From: Granulosicoccaceae bacterium
GTDB taxonomy: Bacteria > Pseudomonadota > Gammaproteobacteria > DAOVJZ01
Assembly: GCA_030632035.1 (NCBI GenBank)
Contig: DAOVJZ010000073.1
Coordinates: 1-7,027, forward strand
Length of the DNA stretch: 7,027 nt
Reading direction: 5' to 3'
Within the stretch, counting starts at the first letter, position 1. Each line of letters opens with the position of its first letter. Of this stretch, positions 1 to 5,664 are shown in pieces. Position numbers and translations under genes: made by a program. A model generated the notes under the pieces. It was not told the origin of the DNA. It did no database searches and was given only the letters and a program-made list of their open reading frames with translations.

Positions 1-628
1 CAATTCGAATCATCTGAAATGGAATATTAGGATCCAGATTCTGGTTATAAACACCAGACTCGGCAGTCAGTGATTGAGGCACCGTACTTTCCCTGATAAT
101 TTCCAGACTCAGGTTAATCGCAGTTTCAAAATGTTCAAAAACACTCATCCATTTATTTAAATCTTTTAAACATTCTTTAGCAGGACGTTCCAGCCAGTAT
201 TGATAAACCGGTGTATCAAAATCACAAGTACAACCGGGCAATGTGCCACGTTGTCTTACAGTATTCAGAAATTCATTTTCTTTTAATTCCTGTCCTACTT
301 TCCCATGGATATCAGAAAGGCGCTCGATAATTTTATTTAAACCACCAAGAATTGAATTCAGATGCTCCTGATCAACCTTGGGCATATTCAGATGTTTGGA
401 AAGACTGGTTGATTGGCGATCCAGCTCTTTGATAATTTCTGCTTTCAGATCACTGCGGCTAAACACAGTTTGTATATTTAATAATGAAGCCAGCGCCGCA
501 TGTCTGTCCCAGACTTCTTCATTTTGTAAATGATAACGAATCTGTTTAAACAGAAACTCCAGACGCATGAATGTGCGTACACGTTCATTGAGTGGATGCT
601 CGTAGAATATTTTATTTTTAGACGACAT
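1..628 (-). CDS. zapD: Cell division protein ZapD (3' end cut by window edge)
   Basis: ZapD binds FtsZ at the division site in the cytoplasm and cross-links FtsZ filaments into bundles, stabilising the Z ring (family knowledge). Reading the minus strand from the ATG at 628-626 gives 209 uninterrupted codons to the window edge, with no stop. The product opens MSSKNKIFYEHPLNERVRTF; the segment YEHPLNERVRTFMRLEFL (residues 9-26) is the conserved ZapD N-terminus. Further family-like stretches are KELDRQ (about 67-72), VRQRGTLPGC-C-FD (about 127-141, with two cysteines near the loop) and a C-terminal half ending in NIPFQMIRI. Recalled from memory, the E. coli protein is near 247 residues, so roughly 40 C-terminal residues, part of the beta domain, should lie left of the window. 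No good Shine-Dalgarno precedes the start; the start is chosen on family alignment. It follows coaE after 111 bp, the usual gene order, but with a wider gap than between pilD and coaE. Identification is firm. Confidence 0.93.
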   Translation of the reverse strand, partial: MSSKNKIFYEHPLNERVRTFMRLEFLFKQIRYHLQNEEVWDRHAALASLLNIQTVFSRSDLKAEIIKELDRQSTSLSKHLNMPKVDQEHLNSILGGLNKIIERLSDIHGKVGQELKENEFLNTVRQRGTLPGCTCDFDTPVYQYWLERPAKECLKDLNKWMSVFEHFETAINLSLEIIRESTVPQSLTAESGVYNQNLDPNIPFQMIRI

Positions 629-739
629 ACTTATGAATGCTTGATCCGCTATTTGCCCTGTAATATGTTCATTTTTATTAGTATCGGCTTATAAGTGCCT
701 ATTTTTACTTATTTTATACCTGTTGAGCAAATATATCCT

Positions 740-1336
740 TCATGACGTGCTCATTTCAAGATAGGTATTGTGCAGAACTGTGACCTGTTTCTCCAGATTG
801 GCTATATCTGAATTATTGGTAATGACATCATCTGCCGCCTTTAATCGTTGTTCACGACTGACCTGAGCTGACATGATTTGCTGTATTTCATCCGAAGTCA
901 GGGTATCGCGTTCTCGTGTTCTTGAAATCTGTAGTTCTTCCGGTGTATCAACCACCAGAATACGGTCAATATTTTCGGTCATATCTGTTTCCAGCAATAA
1001 CGGGATACACACTATGCAATAAGGGGCATCCATTGCCTGAATCCGGGTATAGATCTCTACCAGAACCAGTGGGTGGAGAATGGATTCGAGTTCAAAACGC
1101 TTGTCTGGATCAGAAAAAATGATTTGCCTGAGTTTGTTACGATCCAGCAATCCAGCCTCATCAAGCAAATCCGGACTGAATACATCAATAATTTTCTGTA
1201 CGGCAGGTTGGTCAGGTTGAGTCAGCTCATGGGCGATGATATCGGCATCCACAATTGGAACACCGAGTTTTTCAAATAGATGGCAGATAGTTGTTTTGCC
1301 GCTACCAATACCACCAGTGAGTCCAATGACAAGCAT
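740..1336 (-). CDS. coaE: Dephospho-CoA kinase
   Basis: CoaE phosphorylates the 3'-hydroxyl of the ribose of dephospho-CoA using ATP, the final step of coenzyme A synthesis in the cytoplasm. The 198-residue product has normal family length. It starts MLVIGLTGGIGSGKTT, placing the P-loop GGIGSGKTT at residues 8-16. Other family marks are DAD at 30-32 (substrate-side acidic residues), the HPLV element at 88-91, IPLLLE at 111-116, the lid-type arginine segment RERD at 141-144, and the C-terminal Q-REQR-K-ADDVITNN stretch at about 158-175 that contacts the adenine. The ATG lies 5 bp after the pilD stop with no clear ribosome binding site, so translation is probably coupled to pilD. This linkage of coaE to pilBCD is common in Gammaproteobacteria and reflects shared transcription, not a pilus role. 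No truncation or missing key residue is seen. Confidence 0.97.
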   Translation of the reverse strand: MLVIGLTGGIGSGKTTICHLFEKLGVPIVDADIIAHELTQPDQPAVQKIIDVFSPDLLDEAGLLDRNKLRQIIFSDPDKRFELESILHPLVLVEIYTRIQAMDAPYCIVCIPLLLETDMTENIDRILVVDTPEELQISRTRERDTLTSDEIQQIMSAQVSREQRLKAADDVITNNSDIANLEKQVTVLHNTYLEMSTS

Positions 1337-1341
1337 AAGGG

Positions 1342-2217
1342 TTATTGTATGCCAGAGAACTGTAAATAGGCTCGTGTTATATCATTTCCCCAGATCAACG
1401 CAATCCAGCCGGCAGTGGCGAGATAAGGGCCAAACGGTATCGGTTTATTTTTGTCATGCCCTTTAAACAGGATCATCGCAATACCAACAACAGCACCTAC
1501 CAGTGATGACAGGATAATAATCAGTGGTAGTGATTGCCACCCCAACCATGCACCCAGCATAGCCAGCAATTTAAAATCGCCATAACCCATACCTTCTTTT
1601 TTGAGTAGCAGTTTGAAAGCCCAGTAAACCAGCCACAAACTTAAGTATCCGGCAATGGCACCAATCACGCTGGTATTCAAATTAACAAATATACCCCAGA
1701 AACTGATCAATACGCCCAGCCAAAGAAAAGGCAGGGTAATGTTATCAGGTAATAGAAAGGTATCCAGATCGATAAAGGTCAATGCAATCAATGACCAGGT
1801 CAAGACCAGGCCCGCTCCTGCTTGCCAGCTAAAGCCAAACTTCCAGACAACAACCAAACTCAGAATTGCCGTTAAAGTTTCAATAATGGGATAGCGTGGA
1901 GATATCTTTGTACCGCACTCGGTACACTTCCCTTTTTGCAGGAGATAACTGATAACAGGGATGTTTTCCAAAGCTGTGATCAGATGATCACATTTTGGGC
2001 AACGAGAGCGGGGAGTGATTAAATTAAATGTTTTTTCATCATCAGGGGCTTCCTTGTCATTCAGAAGTTCTTCACATTGGGCTTTCCATTCCCTTTCCAG
2101 CATTACCGGCAGACGATAGATCACAACATTAAGGAAACTACCAACAGCAAGCCCAAGCAGGATTGTGGCAAAGTAGAGGAAGGATGGGTTGGATTGTAAT
2201 AGCTGGAATAGTGACAT
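1342..2217 (-). CDS. pilD: Type IV prepilin leader peptidase / N-methyltransferase PilD
   Basis: PilD is a bifunctional inner-membrane aspartyl protease that removes the short leader of type IV prepilins (and of type II secretion pseudopilins where present) and N-methylates the new N-terminal residue. The 291-residue product has the full family layout. An N-terminal membrane segment carries GSFLNVVIYRLP at 26-37. A cytoplasmic methylase-side domain holds two zinc-type CxxC pairs (C73/C76 and C98/C101). Several membrane helices from about 112 onward follow. The catalytic aspartates are seen as D150 in TFIDLDT and D214 in the GYGDFK motif (GxGD, 211-214). Length and motif spacing match P. aeruginosa PilD as I recall it, including the start (MSLFQLLQSNP). 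No Shine-Dalgarno precedes the ATG; an upstream in-frame CTG at 2238 would extend it, but family alignment favours the ATG. It lies 114 bp after pilC and 5 bp before coaE. Confidence 0.97.
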   Translation of the reverse strand: MSLFQLLQSNPSFLYFATILLGLAVGSFLNVVIYRLPVMLEREWKAQCEELLNDKEAPDDEKTFNLITPRSRCPKCDHLITALENIPVISYLLQKGKCTECGTKISPRYPIIETLTAILSLVVVWKFGFSWQAGAGLVLTWSLIALTFIDLDTFLLPDNITLPFLWLGVLISFWGIFVNLNTSVIGAIAGYLSLWLVYWAFKLLLKKEGMGYGDFKLLAMLGAWLGWQSLPLIIILSSLVGAVVGIAMILFKGHDKNKPIPFGPYLATAGWIALIWGNDITRAYLQFSGIQ

Positions 2218-2290
2218 TTTTATTATTTGTGTATTCAGTATCTCTTGTTGTGGGAGTGATCGTATTTAGGCCCCCTTTTGGTTTCCCGGC

Positions 2291-2303
2291 CGCGATAATC
2301 GCG
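2291..2303. repeat. 13-bp near-perfect palindrome in the pilC-pilD spacer
   Basis: The sequence CGCGATAATCGCG is self-complementary except for its central base (CGCGAT-A-ATCGCG). Short flanking CCG (2286-2288) and CGG (2305-2307) could extend the pairing after a small internal loop. It sits in the 114-bp gap between the pilC stop and the pilD start, in a locally GC-rich patch. No T-run follows on the minus strand, so it is not a convincing intrinsic terminator. It may form an RNA hairpin that stabilises or attenuates the pilBC message, or be a protein site, or be chance. Function is not known. Confidence 0.4.
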
Positions 2304-2331
2304 ACGGAGACCATCGTTCCCTACACTGATT

Positions 2332-3558
2332 TTATACAACTTCGCCCATCTTGAAGATTGGCAGATACATAGCGATGACCAGACCACCAATAAGCACACC
2401 CAGTACCGCCATGATAAGTGGTTCCATCAAGCTAGCCATAGCATCGACTGCATTATCAACTTCTTCCTCATAGAAATCAGCGACTTTGCTTAACATAGCA
2501 TCGACAGAACCGGCTTCTTCACCTATGGCTACCATTTGATTCACCATATTTGGAAACAGGTTACTGTTGCGCATCGAGATATTTAATTGTGTACCGGTTG
2601 CGACCTCATCACGCATTTTCATAATACCATCGTAATAAACTGCATTGCCTGATGCGCCGGCCACGGATTCCATGGCTTCGACCAGTGGGACACCAGCTGC
2701 AAACATGGTGGCCATGGTACGTGCAAAGCGGGCAATAGTAGATTTAAGAACAATATCACCAAAAACAGGAGCCTTGAGAGCAAGGCGATCCATCGCGTGT
2801 TGTACTTTAGTAGAGCGTTTTTTGATGTTGATGAAACCGTAAATAAAGCCACCAATACCACCAAATATGGCCCACCACCATTCCTGGAAAATAGCAGATA
2901 TATTAATCACCATTTGAGTCAGAGCAGGCAGGTCAGCACCAAAGCCTTTAAACAAGCTTTCAAATTGAGGAATTACAAAGATCATCAAGATGGCGGTGAT
3001 AACAAAGGCAACAACAATAATGGATACTGGATAGAATAAGGCTTTTTTTACCTTTGCTTTAATGGCCTCGGTTTTTTCTTTGTAGTTTGCAATTTCATTG
3101 AGTAGTTTTTCAAGAATACCGGCTTGTTCACCGGCATGAACCAGACTGCAATACAACTCGTCAAATTGCAGGGGATGTTGTCTGAGTGCTTCGGTAAATG
3201 TACCACCAGCTTCCACACTAGCCTTAATGGCCATGATCATTTCGGCCATAGATGGGTTTTCATGGCCTTTACCGACGATATCAAAGGACTGCACCAGTGG
3301 CACACCGGATGACATCATGGTCGCCATTTGACGACTAAAAATTGCAATTTCCTTACTGGTGATCTTTTTCTTGCCAGCACCAAACAAGGCCTTGGGTTTT
3401 TTTCTGACTTTGAGAGGATTGATGCCCTGGCGTCGCAGATCGGCTTTGACCAATGCAGCACTAGGCCCCTGAGACTCACCTTTTACACGTGAACCTTTTT
3501 TATCTGCACCTTCCCAGATAAACGTGGTTTGTTGTGGTGCCTTTGCGCTTTGTGCCAT
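2332..3558 (-). CDS. pilC: Type IV pilus inner-membrane platform protein PilC
   Basis: PilC is the polytopic inner-membrane platform on which the PilB extension and PilT retraction motors act during pilus assembly. The 408-residue product has the usual length and architecture: a short N-terminal region (YxW-like TFIWEG at 12-17, a typical PilC/GspF lead-in), then two T2SSF domains at about 72-195 and 275-397. The duplication is visible: FSRQMATMMSSGVPLVQSF (74-92) parallels FARTMATMFAAGVPLVEAM (278-296). Membrane segments are seen at about 175-197, 219-242 (preceded by a WWW cluster) and 378-400. The start is supported by a purine-rich leader (AGGGG and AAGG within 15 bases of the ATG). It begins 19 bp after the pilB stop, so the two are almost certainly cotranscribed. 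The complete set of motifs argues for a working protein. A type II secretion GspF is less likely given the pilB and pilD neighbours. Confidence 0.97.
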   Translation of the reverse strand: MAQSAKAPQQTTFIWEGADKKGSRVKGESQGPSAALVKADLRRQGINPLKVRKKPKALFGAGKKKITSKEIAIFSRQMATMMSSGVPLVQSFDIVGKGHENPSMAEMIMAIKASVEAGGTFTEALRQHPLQFDELYCSLVHAGEQAGILEKLLNEIANYKEKTEAIKAKVKKALFYPVSIIVVAFVITAILMIFVIPQFESLFKGFGADLPALTQMVINISAIFQEWWWAIFGGIGGFIYGFINIKKRSTKVQHAMDRLALKAPVFGDIVLKSTIARFARTMATMFAAGVPLVEAMESVAGASGNAVYYDGIMKMRDEVATGTQLNISMRNSNLFPNMVNQMVAIGEEAGSVDAMLSKVADFYEEEVDNAVDAMASLMEPLIMAVLGVLIGGLVIAMYLPIFKMGEVV

Positions 3559-3577
3559 TACCTTGCCCCTGATTTAA

Positions 3578-5290
3578 TTATTCTTTTGTTACGCGGTTAA
3601 TTTCTTCGAGGCTGGTAAATCCATCTTTTACCTTTTTGAGGCCAGACTGACGTAAATCCGGGATGCCTTCTTTTTGTGCCTGGTCGGCCAGATCCATCGC
3701 ATTACCCTCAGCCATGATAATACGTCCCATTTCTTCCGAGATTGGCATAACTTGATAAATCCCGACACGGCCTTTGTAACCCTCTGTACATTGATCACAA
3801 CCAACAGGACCAAAAAGTTTCAATTTGGATATTTCTTCTTCTTTAAAGCCTTCTTCGAGTAAGGCTTCTTTAGGAATATCTACAGGTTGTTTACATTTAC
3901 TGCAAAGGCGGCGCGCCAGACGCTGGGCAATAATCAATGTAACAGCAGAAGCAATATTAAAAGGAGCCACTCCCATATTAACCATACGCGAAAGTGTTTG
4001 GGGGGCATCATTTGTATGTAGAGTTGATAGTACCATGTGACCTGTTTGTGCAGCCTTAATTGCAATCTCAGCTGTTTCTATATCACGTATCTCACCTACC
4101 ATGATGATATCCGGATCCTGACGCAGGAAGGCCTTCAAGGCACTGGAAAAGGTGAGCCCTACCTTTGGATTGACATTGACCTGATTAACGCCAGGCAAGT
4201 TAATTTCAGCGGGGTCTTCTGCAGTCGAGATATTTCGATCTTCAGTATTCAGAATATTCAAACCGGTATAGAGTGAAACGGTTTTACCACTACCGGTTGG
4301 ACCCGTAACCAGAATCATGCCATAGGGCTTATGCAGTGCATCCATATAGAGTTCTTTTTGTTCGGGCTCATAACCGAGTGCATCAATACCCATCTTGGCG
4401 CTACTAGGATCGAGGATACGCATTACAATCTTTTCACCAAATAGAGTCGGGCAAGTACTTACACGAAAATCGATAGCCCTGTTTTTGGATAGCGTCATTT
4501 TCATGCGACCATCTTGTGGTACACGGCGTTCGGAAATATCCAGACGAGATAATACCTTTATGCGAGCAGCCATCTTGGGAGCCAGATTACTGGGTGGTGT
4601 AGCAATTTCTTTTAATACACCATCTTGACGGAAGCGGACACGGTAAGTTTTTTCGTAGGGTTCAAAGTGAATATCGGAGGCCCCTTTATTGATGGCATCC
4701 AGTAGTACCTTGTTCACGAAACGAACGACTGGTGTATCATCAATTTCAGCATCTTTAACATCAGAACCGGCATCATCCTCATCTGATGTGATATCCAGAT
4801 CATCCAGATCGGCATCGGTGAGATCGCTCATGCTGGAATCCTGTGCATCCATCGCCTTCTCGATGGCATTGGCAAGCTTGTCTTCTTCTACTAGTACGGC
4901 TTCGGTATTCGTGCCTACGTGGAATTTGATTTCATCCAGTGCCTGAAGATTGGTGGGGTCAGCGACAGCCACGAACAGGCGATTTCCACGTTTGTACAAT
5001 GGGAGGGCATGATGGCGTCGAACCAGTTTTTCATCGACGAGTGAGGTGGCCATGGATTCGGGATCCATGGCTGTAATATCGAATACCGGTACCCCGAACT
5101 CATGGGAGGCCGAAGCGGCGATCTCAGGGCTTTTCAGAATATCGTTCTGGACCAGATAGGTCACAAACGGGATTTTCTGTTTTAAGGCCTGATCATTGGC
5201 CTCCTGGGCATCCGTATCTGTCAGGAGACTATCCTGAACCAGACGCCGGGCCAGACCGCTTAGGGGTATATTTGCGCTTGGTGTTGCCAT
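3578..5290 (-). CDS. pilB: Type IV pilus extension ATPase PilB
   Basis: PilB is the hexameric cytoplasmic ATPase that powers addition of pilin subunits through PilC. The 570-residue product matches the family length. Residues about 1-145 form the N-terminal MshEN/N1-type region; SGLARRLVQDSLL near the start matches the PilB beginning and fixes the ATG. A strongly acidic linker (about 149-185) follows. The ATPase core then shows DIHFEPYE (206-213), Walker A GPTGSGKT (330-337), an Asp-box-type TAEDPAEI (356-363), Walker B region DPDIIMVGEIRD (392-403) and His-box TGHMVLSTLHTND (416-428). A tetracysteine zinc site follows (C463, C466, C498, C501), which separates PilB from the retraction ATPase PilT. 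A GspE-type role is possible in principle, but context favours PilB. The ATG lacks a recognisable Shine-Dalgarno; its leader is almost all A/T. It is the first gene of the minus-strand run and is divergent from wlbA. Confidence 0.97.
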   Translation of the reverse strand: MATPSANIPLSGLARRLVQDSLLTDTDAQEANDQALKQKIPFVTYLVQNDILKSPEIAASASHEFGVPVFDITAMDPESMATSLVDEKLVRRHHALPLYKRGNRLFVAVADPTNLQALDEIKFHVGTNTEAVLVEEDKLANAIEKAMDAQDSSMSDLTDADLDDLDITSDEDDAGSDVKDAEIDDTPVVRFVNKVLLDAINKGASDIHFEPYEKTYRVRFRQDGVLKEIATPPSNLAPKMAARIKVLSRLDISERRVPQDGRMKMTLSKNRAIDFRVSTCPTLFGEKIVMRILDPSSAKMGIDALGYEPEQKELYMDALHKPYGMILVTGPTGSGKTVSLYTGLNILNTEDRNISTAEDPAEINLPGVNQVNVNPKVGLTFSSALKAFLRQDPDIIMVGEIRDIETAEIAIKAAQTGHMVLSTLHTNDAPQTLSRMVNMGVAPFNIASAVTLIIAQRLARRLCSKCKQPVDIPKEALLEEGFKEEEISKLKLFGPVGCDQCTEGYKGRVGIYQVMPISEEMGRIIMAEGNAMDLADQAQKEGIPDLRQSGLKKVKDGFTSLEEINRVTKE

Positions 5291-5344
5291 ATTATTGATT
5301 TATATAGTTTATTTTCATGTATTATTCTGTGACAAGCATCATAA

Positions 5345-5373
5345 ATACTAGTTTATAAATGGGATACTGTCAG
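5345..5373 (-). promoter_or_regulatory. Candidate sigma-70 promoter for pilB operon
   Basis: On the minus strand CTGACA (5373-5368, five of six to TTGACA) is separated by exactly 17 bp from TAGTAT (5350-5345, four of six to TATAAT). Transcription would start near 5338, giving a leader of about 48 bases before the pilB ATG. A competing choice is TTGTCA nearer the gene with a poorer -10. No sigma-54 type GG-N10-GC element was found here. Call made by eye in an AT-rich region, so chance matches are expected. Confidence 0.33.
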
Positions 5374-5382
5374 TTATTCCTG

Positions 5383-5422
5383 TTTTAGCCAAAAGCTCCT
5401 TATACAAGTATTTCGGCTAAAA
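5383..5422. repeat. Paired inverted element TTTTAGCC...GGCTAAAA upstream of pilB
   Basis: TTTTAGCCAAAA (5383-5394) and TTTCGGCTAAAA (5411-5422) are inverted copies matching at 11 of 12 positions, separated by 16 bp. The outer 8 bp (TTTTAGCC/GGCTAAAA) pair perfectly. The spacer holds a smaller inverted repeat, ATAC-AA-GTAT (5402-5411). Each copy is itself close to palindromic (TTTnGGCTAAAA type), so the pair also reads as two similar sites about 28 bp centre to centre. It lies about 10 bp upstream of the candidate pilB -35, a position typical of activator sites, but no regulator can be named. Confidence 0.5.
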
Positions 5423-5513
5423 GCAGGGGAAAATTAGTCTTTTCTTTCAGGATTTGAGGGTATAAACAGGAATTGTTGTAAATATGCACAATTAGCCAGA
5501 TTTAAGTCTTGTC

Positions 5514-5536
5514 GAGGGGGATGGAAGGAGGAGGAG
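5514..5536 (+). other. Purine/G-rich tract in intergenic region
   Basis: Twenty-two of 23 bases are purines, with a G5 run followed by four further GG steps and a single T at 5522. It stands out against the AT-rich surroundings. It contains perfect AGGAGG Shine-Dalgarno-like sequence, but no start codon with a meaningful reading frame follows at proper spacing. A weak local hairpin (GAGG 5531-5534 with CCTC 5542-5545) is possible. The GG spacing could allow a two-layer G-quadruplex. Function unknown. Confidence 0.4.
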
Positions 5537-5600
5537 CATCACCTCTCTAATAAATGAATTTTTATGACTAGTTATCCATTATGTTGAATTATCTGATACA

Positions 5601-5622
5601 TATGCCTATGGTCATAGGCATA
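5601..5622. promoter_or_regulatory. Perfect 22-bp palindrome, candidate operator for wlbA
   Basis: The arms TATGCCTATG (5601-5610) and CATAGGCATA (5613-5622) are perfect inverse complements around a 2-bp centre (GT). Neither strand has a T-run after it, so it does not look like an intrinsic terminator. The right arm overlaps the candidate -35 of the wlbA promoter and the palindrome ends 42 bp before the wlbA start codon. That placement fits a dimeric repressor operator. The regulator is unknown. Confidence 0.5.
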
Positions 5623-5643
5623 AAATTAAAAAGTGATTGTAAT
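5615..5643 (+). promoter_or_regulatory. Candidate sigma-70 promoter for wlbA
   Basis: TAGGCA (5615-5620, four of six to TTGACA) is followed after exactly 17 bp by TGTAAT (5638-5643, five of six to TATAAT). Transcription would start near 5650, leaving a very short leader that still includes the AGGA ribosome binding site at 5653-5656. The overlap with the 22-bp palindrome is the main reason to take it seriously. The motif match alone is modest. Confidence 0.33.
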
Positions 5644-5664
5644 ACTTGAAGCAGGATTCTAAAG

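Larger units (their letters stand above)
5291..5664. other. 374-bp divergent intergenic region between pilB and wlbA
   Basis: This gene-free stretch separates the start codons of pilB (minus) and wlbA (plus). I see no tRNA (no T-loop-like motif), no credible small gene and no pilin gene remnant. Its flanks are AT-rich, and it contains, left to right, a candidate minus-strand promoter, a paired inverted element (5383-5422), a weaker inverted repeat AATTGT-N11-ACAATT (5471-5493), a purine/G-rich tract (5514-5536) and a perfect palindrome (5601-5622) beside a candidate plus-strand promoter. It must hold the promoters for both directions, because both neighbours start here. Confidence 0.85.

Noticed and set aside
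688..712. Small inverted repeats in the coaE-zapD gap (CTTATAAG at 688-695; ATAAGT/ACTTAT at 691-712)
   Set aside because: Short, A/T-only arms in AT-rich DNA with no T-run or promoter context; expected by chance.
2143..2313. Minus-strand frame in the pilC-pilD spacer starting ATGGTCTCCGTC, with an AGGGA-like site upstream, running into the pilD 5' end
   Set aside because: About 58 codons, no family resemblance, and it overlaps the well-supported start of pilD in another frame. Most likely chance.
2619..2864. Minus-strand alternate-frame open stretch inside pilC, and similar open frames on the opposite strand of pilB, pilD and coaE
   Set aside because: They overlap genes with full sets of family motifs and show no recognisable protein features; treated as out-of-frame shadows.
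5347..5573. ACTAGTT repeated at 5347-5353 and 5567-5573, possible flanking duplication of an insertion
   Set aside because: Only 7 bp, no inverted terminal repeats or transposase remnant between the copies.
5601..5622. Intrinsic terminator at the 22-bp palindrome
   Set aside because: No T-run follows the stem on either strand, and the position is between divergent gene starts, where a terminator for these genes is not expected.
5581..5649. 22-codon plus-strand frame starting ATG TTG AAT, ending 15 bases before wlbA and spanning the palindrome
   Set aside because: No ribosome binding site before its ATG, no recognisable product, and the candidate wlbA promoter lies inside it. Kept out as a leader peptide for lack of support.
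5291..5664. tRNA gene or pilA remnant upstream of pilB, as in Pseudomonas
   Set aside because: No GGTTCGAATCC-like T-arm on either strand and no prepilin leader (G-F-T-L-I-E type) in any frame of the region.
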